Origin: Podospora pseudoanserina
Taxonomy: Eukaryota; Ascomycota; Sordariomycetes; Sordariales; Podosporaceae
Reading direction: 5' to 3'
Length of the DNA stretch: 64,000 bases
NCBI RefSeq assembly: GCF_035222485.1
Contig: NW_026946671.1
Location: forward strand, 124,001 to 188,000
The notes below the pieces were generated by a model. It saw only the letters and a program-made list of their open reading frames with translations. It did no database searches and was not told the origin of the DNA. Positions 13,301 through 24,061 of the stretch are shown piece by piece; within the stretch, counting starts at the first letter, position 1, and each line of letters opens with the position of its first letter. A program made the translations under genes and the position numbers.

Positions 13301-16300
13301 TCCTCTCGTGCAACTTTCTCGATGCCTATGCGAACCACCTATGAGCATGATACTTGGTCGCCTGCATCGCCATCGTCAATCTCACTCACCTCAATAGAGC
13401 AGAAGATCCAAAGAACAAGCGTTTGCACCACGGTAAGGGCGGCAGCGCCGACGCCGAACACGAGATAGAAGCCAAGATACCTGCCAGCATTGAGATTGGA
13501 GCCGTTCTTGGTGTTCTCGTCTGACCAGCTCTTGAGCCATAGATTCCCGCCTGCGTCATCAGAGTTAGCAGGAGGCACATCTAGGGGTGTAAACAACGAA
13601 GCAGCTATATATCGTCGGTATCCAAAGTGGAAGGAGACACATTGACTCACCAATTCCCGCAGTTTGAGCAGCGATGAGTGTGATCAGGTAGACACCAACG
13701 GCTGCGAGATTAGCAGTTTTGGCATACTCGGTGTAAACTGGAACAATTAGCACCGCGATCGACGATACCAAGATTAGAGACGTTAACAATGACGTACCTG
13801 ACCACTTGACTTTGCCCTGTTCGGAGTGCTCCTTTGCCTGCTTGGTCCTGCTAGGGTTCTCTTCGTCGGTGAGCTTGCCCCTTGGGCCCCTGAAGCTGGC
13901 GGCACTGGCACGTCTGAGGGTGGTGTTGCTGCCCGTCCTAGCCTTGGGTTTCGAGGGGGACGATTGACTGGGACCTGGTTTGATAGACTGGAGGGTACTC
14001 AACCCTTCCTGGGCTTCCTCGATAGTATCTTTTTCTTGGCTGCTGCCCTCGGCATCAATGATGGTAGATGTTTCGCTGCCGCTGTCTGTGGGAGATACAG
14101 ATTGGGAGCTCGGCCCAGAGCTGTCTTGGCCAGCGGTTTTGATAAGATCAAAGACCAAGCCCTTCATAGCAACAAGCTGCCTGTAGGTTCCCTTCTCGGC
14201 GATCTCGCCATCCTTGAGCATGCAAATGTAGTCAGATTGGATCAAGACTGGAATCGAGTTCGTGGCGAGGATTCTCGTTTTGGAGCTTAGAAGACCCTTG
14301 GGGCCAAGGACGTTATCGATAATGTGACGTCCGACGTGAGAGTCCACAGCGGATAGGCAGTCGTCCATCAAGTAAATATCAGCTCTCGCGTAAACAGCTC
14401 TGGCTAAGGCGACACGGGCCTTTTGGCCACCGCTGAGAGAAATGCCGCGCTCTCCCACTACGGTTTCGTCGCCGTCAGGAAGCTGAGCAAAGTCATCGAG
14501 CAAAGCGCAGGCCTTGACGGTCCTTTCGTAGAAATTGGAGTCATAACGATAGCCGAAGATGATGTTTTCCTTGACAGTAGCATTCATGATCCAAGAGGTC
14601 TGGCTGACGTAGGCGATTGAGCCTCTGATCTCAACATCGCCCTTGACCTTCCAGAGGTCGCCAAGGACACTCTGCAGGAAAGAGCTCTTGCCTGCTCCGA
14701 CACGGCCTACGATGCAGGACAGCTCTCCCTTGTGAGCAGAGAAATTGACATCGTGCAAAACGTCCTTGGTTTCGTGGCGGTTCCAAGAAAAGGAAGCATC
14801 GCGAATGGTGACAGTCTCCTCGCCGAGCTCTTCAGCTGCTGGCTTGACAATAACAGCATCAGGCTGGATCTCTTCGGCGGTGAGGAACGAGGTAAGGCGA
14901 CCGACAGCAACACTGGCTTCGATAATGGAGGTAATGACCATGGGTAGAACCGCCAGAGGGAAAGTCAGAAGGTTAAAGAGGGCTATGAAAGGTTAGCTCA
15001 AGTACTGTGAGAAGTTGAAGAATGATACACACCTAAGCAGGGGAAGACGATGTCGGTGGTCAGGGGCTTGTCGCCAGAGAAGACAAACACCGCAAATGTC
15101 GAGCAGGACACCAAGAAGGGTGTCGAGGACCATGTAAAGTTGGCAAAGGCCTGGCCAGCACCAATTCTGCGCAGGTTCTTGAGCTCCTGATCATTTCTGA
15201 TGTAGTTGAGCCTGTTCATAAAGGCCGCACCCCAGGCATACAACTTGATGCTCTTCATGTTGTTCACAATCTCGGCAATAAGTCGACTCCTGGCGTCCTT
15301 GTTCTTCATTTGCTTCTTTTGCAAATTCTTCATGAACTTTGCAATCATGCCATTGATCGGAATCATGACGATCATGACACCAACACCCGCAAGCATAGAC
15401 CATCCGACGAGCTGGTATAGCGAGGCCAAGCAGATGATAATCTGGAAAGGGGCAGACCACAGCTGCTGGGCGAACTGCGTAAGATCCTGCAGCCGCTGGG
15501 CGTCCACCGCCATATAGTTGACAATGTCTCCGGTGGTCTTGCTCTTGCGGCCCTCGTTCGAAAGTCTCAATGACTTCTTGTAGATTGCCGAGGTCAAGCC
15601 ACCCTTGATCCTCATACCGGTAACGAAAGCAAGCTGGAAATACTGGTGGATCATGGTGGTCTGGAAGACAGCGATAGCAAACATACCCAGAGCGATCGAT
15701 GCGCCCTTGATCACGGGCTGGCGCTCCACGCCAGGAAGGTTCCAGGAGTCGACAAAAGAGAGCAGATACTTTAACAGCTGGGGCTGGGTAAACTGCGAGA
15801 TATCGTTGCCAATTTTGAACAGAGCAGCGAGCATATAAGGACCACCATAAGCACGAATAAGCGCCAACCAAATCGACGGGTTCTTGCGAGTCTTGAGTTG
15901 GTGCTCCCAGGTAGTGGCAAACGCCTCACCCGTGGCCTTTGTGGTATCTGTCTTGGAAAGACCCCAAAGATCCTCCTCTGTCAGGAAAGTCGAGTAACCG
16001 TACTTCATAAGTGGCGTCATCCACGAGAAGGTAAGAAGGGAAAAGACAGTGGCGTATTCCACGGGACACTCCTCTTCGTCTACCAGAGCCTCGTATGTAG
16101 AGTTCTTCTTGGGCCACAACCACTCAAAGAAAAACTCGGCAATCGAAAGGCCAAAGCCGACGCAATAGGTGACAAAGTAGGGCAGGTTGCTGGCAAAGAT
16201 CTGCTGCGAGATCAGAGATCGAAGTTTGACGGAGAGGGCGATGATAAGAAATAGCCAGTAGAAGAGGACGACACCGTTGGCGTTTCGCAGTCTTTCGTGC

Positions 16301-16885
16301 TCGAGCCATTGGATGGTGAAAATCACACCGAGAGACACGATAGTTGCGACGGTTGTGTACACTCTAAAGTCGCCGTACCAGATACCGGGATAACTGATGA
16401 TTTGGAACGCAAGTTGAACCGCAACGTTGGCGATGATGAGACCGAGCAATACCTATGCGCAATGTCAGCGCAACATCCTTCACCTTACATTCATGTCCAT
16501 CCAGGCTTTCGCAACCTACCTGTTTGGTCCAAAAGTGCCAATCCTTGGAAACTGGATTTGGTTTTCTCCATTTGATCAACCACCCGATGGCCAATGACCC
16601 AGCAATGATTCCAAATGCAGCAACAGAAGCCACCCAGACATCGATAAAGCAAGGCGTAAAGTCCCATCGAAAGGGGCTCAAGGGACCCCAACCTTCTTCA
16701 TTTCCACATAACGGCTGTCTCAAAGTCCTTTCCGCGCTCAGATACCCATGGCCAAACCCAGAAGAGAGGGAATGGTATCCTGTAAACGATCCGGTCTCAA
16801 AGAGAATCTTTTGCGACGACTGTTGCGGTTGCGGTGACAAGACCAGCTGCAGGCCGTCACCAAAGCGAGCCACGGCCTCGTCCAT
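10359..16885 (-). CDS. ABCC-type (MRP/Ycf1-like) ABC transporter, 1567 aa
   Basis: Nine exons: 16885-16520, 16452-15033, 14982-13798, 13737-13651, 13550-13390, 13325-13222, 12946-11961, 11782-11714 and 10684-10359. All junctions are GT-AG and phase-consistent, giving 1567 aa, which matches full-length ABCC transporters with an N-terminal TMD0. The order is TMD0, TMD1, NBD1, linker, TMD2, NBD2. NBD1 has Walker [10 protein letters not shown] near residue 688, signature LSGGQ near 778 and a Walker B ending in DD, the degenerate catalytic site usual in ABCC. NBD2 has Walker [10 protein letters not shown] near 1360, signature LSQGQ near 1462 and a consensus [12 protein letters not shown] Walker B. 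A Ser/Pro/Lys-rich linker follows NBD1, where Ycf1 relatives are phosphorylated. By family it should move glutathione S-conjugates, metals or bile-acid-like anions into the vacuole; the exact substrate is inferred. Intron 6 (12947-13221) is 275 nt and intron 8 (10685-11713) is 1,029 nt. Confidence 0.94.
10685..11713 (-). other. 1,029-nt intron inside NBD2 of the ABC transporter
   Basis: The donor GTAAGC follows the codons for IHEG. The acceptor CAG precedes [10 protein letters not shown], with a perfect TACTAAC-type branch point at about 10703-10710. The two exon edges rejoin a highly conserved NBD2 sequence without gap or shift, so the splice is convincing. Nearly all other introns in the window are 50-180 nt. 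The intron contains a (CCCAT)n tract near 11376-11405 and no reading frame I recognise. Confidence 0.85.
11376..11410. repeat. (CCCAT)n pentamer repeat
   Basis: About five to six tandem CCCAT units lie within the long intron of the ABC transporter gene. A similar CCCAT-rich tract occurs at about 40996-41025, just past the SMP3 stop codon. Confidence 0.85.
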
Positions 16886-18005
16886 TGGCACAGATATTAT
16901 TGCCGTCTCAAGAACTTAGGCGCAGACGTCATATCAGGCCTTCCTCTCCTTCACGACTTCCCCCAAAATGCGCCGAAAACTGGACTTCAATGGCGGGCGG
17001 TGAAGTCTCGAAACTAGCCCTGGTATCGGCGGCGGCTTCGCGGGGCGGATATGGATGACGTTCACGGAGTTTGGCGATCTCGGCACCGGCAAGGCACGGG
17101 CGCAAAACCGAGAAAAGCGATGCGATCAAGTCGACAGCTACTGGGCTGGCTCGGCCAACAGGAGACAATTGAGGTTCGAGGGGCAAGGAATCAATGAAGG
17201 ATCCTTCGTCGGCAAGAAGAAAAACCGAGAAAAGAGGACAAGCTTCGCCCGGCAGCCAACAAACGCGCCCTTGAATATGTCAGCAAGTTCTGGGGCCCTG
17301 GGGGTCTTTCTGGCAGTTATCGACAGGGGGAGCCTGGAGATGCAGCCGAGCTAAGCTGCATGCAGCTATCAAAGTGTTCACGGCCCCAGGTCATGCGGCT
17401 AGCGGGGGACTTTTGGCATCCGACAATTGGCTGCAACTGCTCTCTTTTCCCTCTTATCCGGATGCCAAGCCATGTACCTGCCTAACAGCTCACAGGGTGC
17501 CCCACCCGACGTCGGAGCTTTCACCCCACCAGCAACCGCTGTCCCATTTTCCATCCATCTTCAAGCTTTGCCTCACCACGGCGCCGGTGGCCAGTGTCCG
17601 GTGTGACGACAGCAGCTCTCTGCCCCCGTGGTACGCAGTACACGATTGGTAATATGGAATGCTTCTTTCCACCTCACAATCTGTCTTTTCCGTGACATGT
17701 TGCGGGGAAGAACCGGCGCTCTGGGACGCGGTCGGGGCGTCTTATGCCGACACATCCACTGATGTGCTCTTCAGAGCAAAGTTGACGCAACCACTTGCAA
17801 ATGCCATAGCAATGCTAATTACAATCGAAGCTAAGCCAATCCAACCAGTTCCATATTTGCTACGTACCTCTTCAGTCGAGAACTTTCCAAGCTTGTCATA
17901 CCCATCTTGACAAAACTTCCACCGTTTATTCTTTCACACACCATATCGATAACGGCTTCCGGTCCCGCCGTCACACCTACCCCACCATTAGGGCAACCCC
18001 CTGCA
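16886..18005. other. intergenic region, ABC transporter / UPF0047 gene
   Basis: This 1.1-kb stretch lies between two divergent genes and should hold both promoters. I see only short unsupported frames and no repeat or RNA gene. Confidence 0.5.
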
Positions 18006-18363
18006 ATGACGTTGGAGAAAGCCCCTCCTCCCTCACCATCCATTCTAGAAAGCATGCCTCGCTCGACACCACCACAACGCTCACCATCACCACCACCAAC
18101 ATACAACGAAAGCGATTCTATCCCCCTGGAATCCCTCTCCCCAACCGGCCAATCCACAACCCCCAAACCACCTATTTCCCCATCTCTACCCCCTGAAAAT
18201 CCCCTCCCAATCCCAACTCCCCACCCTCCTCTTCATCTCCATCCTCTTCCTAGCGTTCTTCCCCTCCCTCTTCCACACCCTCTGGACCCTCCCCTTCTCC
18301 TTCCTCTTCCCCTCCCACCACAACACCCCCACAAGCTACCACTCCCCCCCCTCAGCAGTAGCA

Positions 18364-18941
18364 ATGTGGACCCAAAAACAGTTCACCCTCCCCTCCCGCT
18401 CTCGCGGCTCATACCTCATCACCGACACCATCATCAAGGAACTCCCCGAGATCAAAAACTACAAAGTGGGCTTGTTGAACCTGTTTATCCAGCACACCTC
18501 CTGCGCGTTGAGTCTGAACGAGAATTGGGACGAGGATGTCAGGGCGGATATGAGTGATGCGTTGGATAAGATTGTGCCGGAGCAAGGGCCGAAGGGGGAG
18601 GCGCTTTATAGGCATGATGCTGAGGGTGAGTTTGTTTCTGGGATGGGGACCAAAAAGGGATGGTAGGAGAGCTGACATGTATGGGGGTACCTAACCTAGG
18701 GCTGGATGACATGCCTGCTCATGTCAAGAGTGCTTTGATTGGGGCTAGTGTTACTATTCCGATCAAGGATGGGAAACTGGTGAGTCTTGACTGGTTGTGG
18801 TGAGTGGAGGGAAAGGGGCGAAATGATGCTAATGAGTTGAAATAGTGCACCGGAACGTGGCAGGGGATCTGGTATCTCGAGTTTAGAGCCGCCAAGCATA
18901 GTCGCCGGGTTGTTGCTACGATACAGGGCGAGAAGGCTTGA
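18364..18941 (+). CDS. UPF0047 / YjbQ-family protein, 145 aa
   Basis: Three exons: 18364-18625, 18700-18779 and 18846-18941. Introns of 74 and 66 nt have GTGAGT donors and CTAG/ATAG acceptors. The translation carries the YjbQ/UPF0047 signatures: [62 protein letters not shown] and [12 protein letters not shown] near the end. Its 145 aa is the normal length. Bacterial members have been linked to weak thiamine-phosphate synthase activity; the eukaryotic role is unclear. The start at 18364 gives the standard domain. An upstream frame beginning at 18006 (acidic, Pro/Ser-rich) followed by a hydrophobic stretch could be an N-terminal membrane-anchor extension, but it needs a one-base change at C 18189-18193 to be continuous, so I do not include it. 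Confidence 0.88.
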
Positions 18942-20256
18942 CTGGGGGAGAGGTTGTAGATTGGGAGTGGTTGGGGTTGATCGGGGCTTTTATGAGAGGA
19001 TGAAGAGTTGTTGATGTTTATAGTAGCAGTATCTACATCAATGACAAGCACAACACCTCTGGTGCCCACCTGTTGTCTGCAAAGTCGTTCACTGAAGAAT
19101 ATGGATGTACGGATACTAGATATGTGTCTTTAGTTTTTCACTTTGACTTTGCCGCTAGCATCCTGTTTCACAGAAACACACTGTGTATATCACACACCCA
19201 GATGCCGGCTGTAAATATCACGTCATGTGTGTTTTGCTCTTAGGTAGCCATGGGACTTGTCTCTTCCTCGTGGCCACGCCAAACAGCCATTTAAGGCGTA
19301 ATAAGGTAGTCAATAGGTATCGATATTATTGTGCAAGAAGTACCTTGGTCTCTTCGGGCCTGTTGACTAGCACGTCGTCGGTATACCATATAATTATTGT
19401 TAACCTACCCCTTTCTAGAAGAAGAACAGGCCTTAAAGGATAGTTAATACGCCTCAAAAGATAGCTAAGAGGTCTATTAACTATCTTTTAGGGCCTGCTT
19501 CAGTATTTTGCAGTACCAGTTATCTTGTCCACAACGTGACTAGGCATCTTTTGAGACCTACTCTTGGATTCTCAAGTTCCGATTCAGACATGGCTCGGTC
19601 TGTTTAGTAATTCAGTTGTGGAGGCTATACACAGGTATTCTCTTGACTTAGGTTGAACATCTTTCCCAGAGCATAATGAACTCTCAACAGGTGGGGATCT
19701 GGAAGCGGCACAGGGTTGCGAGCATCATTCTGTCTAAAGGTGACGCTTCGAGGTTCCATGCTCAGCTGATAGTGACCAATACCGCTCTCGAAGACATGCA
19801 CGCGATAGGTGTGAGGCTGTTGTCCACTTCTTTAGCAACCAGAAGCTGGAGATCTTTTATAGCTGGACTTACCTCGCGTGTTGGTTCAAACCCAAACCGG
19901 AAGTCGTTGAACGGCAGGTATTTGGCTAGTATGATGGCGTCTTCCGCCTTGTTGATACTTGCTGTATTCGTGTATTAGGGATTGATGATGCCAAATAATG
20001 CCAAAAAGCCCATCATGTTACAGCCATCCTGCGAGTCTATATTCGAATACATTAGCTAGGTGTCGTTTGACTTGGGGCTATCACGTCCACCTCTTCAACG
20101 TTTTTCTCGTCAAATTCCCCCCAAGTACGTGTGGCAATATGTGTGCCACAGTGTGCTCCTCCCAATACTGTCTCGTCTTCTCATGTGCGGACAGTTGGGT
20201 CATGAAATACTGTTCCTGATAAGCCCCTCTCAGTACACAGCGGTACCCGTCCCGCT
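18942..20256. other. intergenic region with hairpin and dispersed repeat
   Basis: No gene is recognisable. It is locally AT-rich near 19300-19500 and holds an imperfect inverted repeat (19429-19495) followed at 19510-19532 by a 23-bp sequence also present at 9222-9244. This suggests remnants of a small transposon. Confidence 0.5.
19429..19495. repeat. imperfect inverted repeat, possible MITE remnant
   Basis: The left arm 19429-19449 (GGCCTTAAAGGATAGTTAAT...) is complementary to the right arm 19475-19495, with differences that are transitions (C/T, G/A). The spacer is about 25 nt. Transition-only differences between arms fit RIP acting on a former perfect repeat. Confidence 0.6.
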
Positions 20257-20963
20257 TTAAACAAGACGCTTCAAGATCTTCCTGCTTCTTTCTTGAGGCG
20301 GAATCTCTCTCGGCCCTGTAGTTACCGATGCCATGGTCAACTTTGGATTGGTCGGCAGGTTGAATTTGAGCATAATGTCAATGACCTTTCAAATAAGCCC
20401 ATAAACGTCAAGATCCTAAACATACCTGGCTTGAGAATCGTGCCCGCAAGAAATTTCTTAGCTGTCGCAGCTTTTCGGGAGTCACGGAGAACTTGATGAT
20501 CTCCTTCATGAGATTCTTACCTCCCTCGAGAGGTAAATGGTGGGCAAAGGTCTCCAAGAAGTATCTTGTATCATACATCTGCGTGGTTGGTACATATTCC
20601 TTCAGAGAGTCTAGGCATTCAGTCTTCATTGCAAGAATCATCTCGTCATTTTCAATCTGCTGGACCGATGTCGATTGAGGTTTGCACGCGGTCAGCTCGG
20701 GCTCGCACAAGGGGGCCACAGGGCTTCCACGAGGGAGAAAGCCAACTCATTTCGGCAAAAATGGCCTCCGTCGAGAAGTCGGGATGTTGCGGAATGGGCT
20801 CGGGCACAGTGGCTGCCTGCGAATGTGCTGGATATTCCGGAGTGGAGGCTGTTTTGGATTCGAGCTCGCCTTGCTCTTTCTCCGGTTTCTGACGAATAAC
20901 CGCCGTTGACTGGAACACAAATGTGTCTGTGGATACGAAGGAATGTTGCGAGATGGGCGCCAT
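20257..20963 (-). CDS. hypothetical protein, unrecognised, frame broken once
   Basis: I do not recognise this protein. From the ATG at 20963 (MAPISQHSF...) the frame runs through an acidic Pro/Gln-rich stretch (IPQHPDFSTEAIFAEMSW) to about 20711. A different frame then continues with ELTACKPQSTSVQQIENDEM and a helical segment (TRYFLETFAHHLPLEGGKNL, MKEIIKFSVTPEKLRQLRNF) to about 20426. Deleting one base from the five-G run at 20711-20715 (C run on the coding strand) joins the two. A GTATGT donor sits at 20425, and a further exon starting near 20385 and stopping at 20257 would extend the protein. That intron would be only 40 nt, so the 3' end is uncertain. It could be a real gene with a sequence error, or a decaying pseudogene. 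Confidence 0.4.
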
Positions 20964-21396
20964 CTTGCTGCGTATTCCTTTTCAGATAGGTAGGATGTTA
21001 CTGGAACGTTGATCGGGGAGAAGTTTCTCTGGACAGAGTAGCAATAATAATAAATCAAACTTGGAATTTTAAAGTTTGGTGCCACTAGTTATCCTTTGGA
21101 CCCGCTGTAGGCATCAGAGGCGCTTTCCCACAAATTACTCTTTATACTTTCCCTCTGGCTTCTGTCTGTCTTGGAGTTTCCATGAAGTTGAAAAGGGGAA
21201 GGGTTAGGGTTATGCTTTCTCGCTCTCAATAACTCAAACTTCGTCATTCCCACTCACCAACCCCATGCCACTCGTTGAAGCCCAAAACTCCACTTCACTT
21301 TGCATCAACAACCAAGTCGACATTTCCTGACTTTCTTGTCCCTAATTACTGGGCCATAAGAGAAACTTGGGCGCTAGATAGAGATATACCTCAAAA
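20964..21396. other. divergent promoter region upstream of DML1
   Basis: This 433-bp gap lies between the minus-strand hypothetical gene and DML1, and presumably holds both 5' regions. I see no defined element. Confidence 0.4.
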
Positions 21397-23128
21397 ATGC
21401 ACGAAATCATCACCCTGCAACTGGGGCAGCAGAGCAACTATCTCGCCACTCACTTCTGGAATACCCAAGTACACTTCATCCCTGTGCCTGTCAACAACAT
21501 CATGAGAAGCTTACAAACTATACAGGAATCATACTTCACCTACTCAGAGAACGACGAGCCCCTCATCGACCACGATGTGCACTTCCGCCCCGGGCTCTCT
21601 CCAGATGGCAAAACGGAGACGTTTATGCCGCGGACGGTGATCTATGATTTGAAGGGGGCGTTTGGTTCGATGAAGAAGATTAATGCGCTTTATGAAATCG
21701 AGGGCGAGGAGCCTGATCCCACCCAGTTGGACTTGAACCCGACGGCGTCTGGAGTATGGTGAGTTCCCTCACTGACATATCTCACTCCACGACAAACAGA
21801 TTCTGATCGTCCAGTAGGCCCGGAAAGACAGTCCTCCAAAAGGCCGACCCCATTCAGCCTTCACCCTACACAGAAGCTCTGAACTCTGGCCTCCCACCTC
21901 CCAGACCTACCCCCGACACAGTGAGATACTTTTCTGATTTCTCGCGGTTGTACTACCACCCACGGTCAGTCGTGCAGCTGAATGAGTTTGAGGTAGCGTC
22001 GAGGATTCAGCCTTTCGAGCAGTTCAGCACTGGAGAGGAGTTGTTTAGGGAGCTTGACAAAGAGCACGACCTCCTGGACCGCGATCTGAGGTATTTCGCC
22101 GAAGAGGCAGACTTTATGCAGGGATTTCAAGTGTTTATGGGGGTAGACGATGCTTGGGGAGGTTTTGGATCCAGATACCTGGAGAGGATCAGGGATGAGT
22201 ACGGCGCAAAGATAGCTATCTGGACTTGGGGGCTAGAATCACCACTCAAAACCATGCCACGGGTACGTTTCTATCTTCCTCATATTTCTTACCCATTTAC
22301 TAACCTCGACAGGATAAACGTCTCCTCCGCCTAGCCAATGAATCCCGCTCCTTCGCCGAACTCTACACCCACTCCTCCATCCTCGTCCCCCTCTCCCTCC
22401 CCTCCCGCTTACCCCCCTCCCTCACCAACTTCGACCCCACCTCCCCCTGGCACACAACAGCTTTGTTCTCCTCAGCAGTAGAATCCGCACTCCTCCCCTC
22501 CCGTCTCCGAGGCCAAAAGAAGGAAACCCTCAACACCATCATCGAAACTCTGGATCTAACCGGCAAGCAAAAGGTTGCCGGGCTACAATTCTCAATTAAC
22601 TCCTCCCCCATCAATGACTTTTCCGAGGGGATCCAACTCGACATTAGACTTTCCTCCTCAACAGTAGACCAAATAGACGTCTACTCCATTCGAAACCAAA
22701 ACCAAAGAACACCAAGAGTCTTCAGCCAGCTGCTCACCTCCCGCGGGTTCTCCCCCTCGGAAACATCCGGCAAAGAAGGCGAGGAACTCGATGAAAAAGG
22801 CCGACGTATCCGCAAGAGCTCTTACGAGCCGATAACCAAGACTTATGCCACTGAGCTGGCGTTCCCGATTTTGGATTCGTTTCCCGAGATTTTCACTGTT
22901 GAAAAGGATGAAGAGGAGGAGAAGGAGGGAGCGGAGGTCAAGGTCAAGATCACAACCAGCTTGTCGACCGACTCGAGCGTCTGTACTAGGTTGAGAAAGC
23001 TGAAGGACACGGTGATCAAGAGCATAGGGCTGGAGGACAGAGAGATGCTGGGGAATGATTTGGCGGAAATGGCGGAGGAGTACCATGAGGGCTGGAGTGG
23101 TGGGAGTGATAGCGGGGAGGATGATTGA
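21397..23128 (+). CDS. DML1: Dml1/Misato tubulin-like protein, 540 aa
   Basis: Three exons: 21397-21758, 21818-22262 and 22313-23128. The N-terminus [20 protein letters not shown] is the diagnostic Misato segment II, a tubulin-like start. It is followed by [18 protein letters not shown] and a Misato segment III-like region ([14 protein letters not shown]). The protein is 540 aa, a normal length. Dml1/Misato proteins are partitioning factors affecting mitochondrial DNA inheritance and morphology in yeast and spindle organisation in animals. The acceptor of intron 1 is a tandem CAGTAG (ends at 21814 or 21817), both in frame. I favour 21817 because it restores a Trp-Pro-Gly junction; the other gives Cys-Arg-Pro-Gly. 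The C-terminus is acidic. It converges on PHO8 across a 0.9-kb gap. Confidence 0.92.
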
Positions 23129-23256
23129 TCTCTCGATGTAAACAAACACCAAAGAAGAAAAAAACTTTGAAAAGTCGTGGTGGTTGATTCTTTTCGTGTC
23201 AGGATAGCTTCTGAGAAAAAAAAAAGGTTGTAAGAAAGAACAACCAAAAAGTAGAG

Positions 23257-23415
23257 AAAAAAAGCAAAAAGCTCACCGGCCAACCTTTAAAGGTGGCCGG
23301 CTACGAAAACCCTCCGGGAAGGTTTTACTTCGGAATCGAACTCGGGAGTTAAAGGTCCCCCGGCTGGGGGTAACAGTAGCTTTTACACCTTGACCATTTG
23401 ACCTGACCACAAAGT
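23257..23415 (-). mobile_element. tRNA-derived Pol III element, copy A (SINE-like)
   Basis: Read on the minus strand, there is a D-arm/A-box-like segment (GGTCAAATGGTCAAGG at 23403-23388), a short C5/G5 hairpin, a B-box-like AGTTCGATTCC (23342-23332), a conserved tail (23331-23292) containing a hairpin and TTCGTAGCCGG, a palindromic stem ending in GGTTGGCCGGTGAGCT, and a seven-T run (23263-23257) that fits a Pol III terminator. A T-stem cannot be formed around the B box, so it is not a working tRNA gene. Its tail matches copy B at 61970-62147 closely enough to show common ancestry. A TATATATA motif lies upstream at about 23470-23477. The 5' boundary is approximate. Confidence 0.6.
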
Positions 23416-23482
23416 GGCGCCCTGGTCAAGATGTTCGAGCTGCTGTTGGAAGGAATAAAAGGGACCTAGTATATATACCGTG

Positions 23483-23587
23483 GTTGGGTCTTTCCTTCTC
23501 AACATTTGGCCCCTTCCTTGTGGACGTTGGCTCCTTCCTTCTGACGGTGGCTCCCTCCTTCTGACGGTGGCTCCTTCCTTCTCAACA
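23483..23587. repeat. tandem 20-23-nt repeats
   Basis: Four to five degenerate copies of a unit resembling GGCTCCTTCCTTCTGACGGT run head to tail, the last ending in CTCAACATG. They lie next to the copy A element in a non-coding region. Confidence 0.8.
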
Positions 23588-24061
23588 TGAGCTCCCAGAG
23601 TCGTCGAGTTAATGAATAACCCGAGCTACCAACGGTCTGCTGACTCTTTGTAAACACTGAGGGAACAGAGCAGGGCGAGCTCCCTCGAAAGGGGGGGTGT
23701 GTACTTCGTGAATGGTGTATCTTCATGCTTCTATCAGGGCAGAAAAGATCAATGGTGTTATCGACAAGAGTATTGCGAGGATAAACCACACAGAGTGAAA
23801 CAATCAAAAGTATGTATGTAGCAAACCGGTAACCGTGTTATGCTATTCTCAATGCTACACAGAAAAGAGCCATGATTACCTCCACCCAAACCAAAAAGAA
23901 AACAAAAACGCTACGCCTGGCTATATCTATCTGTAATACTCCTACAACAACAACAACAACACACCAATGCAAACCGCTCATCAACCCAGACGCCTCTCAT
24001 GTCCCATATTTCATATCCCATATCAGCCATTACCAACCTGACTTCTCAAATCATCAACCCA

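Larger units (their letters stand above)
23129..24061. other. convergent intergenic region, DML1 / PHO8
   Basis: It contains the tRNA-derived element copy A (23257-23415) and tandem 20-21-nt repeats (23483-23587). No protein gene is supported. Confidence 0.6.

Noticed and set aside
17907-18557. 216-codon Pro-rich plus-strand frame
   Set aside because: It opens at TTG and runs out of frame over the UPF0047 domain. Only its first part (from ATG 18006) may be meaningful, as noted for the possible extension.
22658-23283. minus-strand frames antisense to DML1
   Set aside because: They are mirrors of the DML1 coding sequence with low-complexity Ser/Leu composition.
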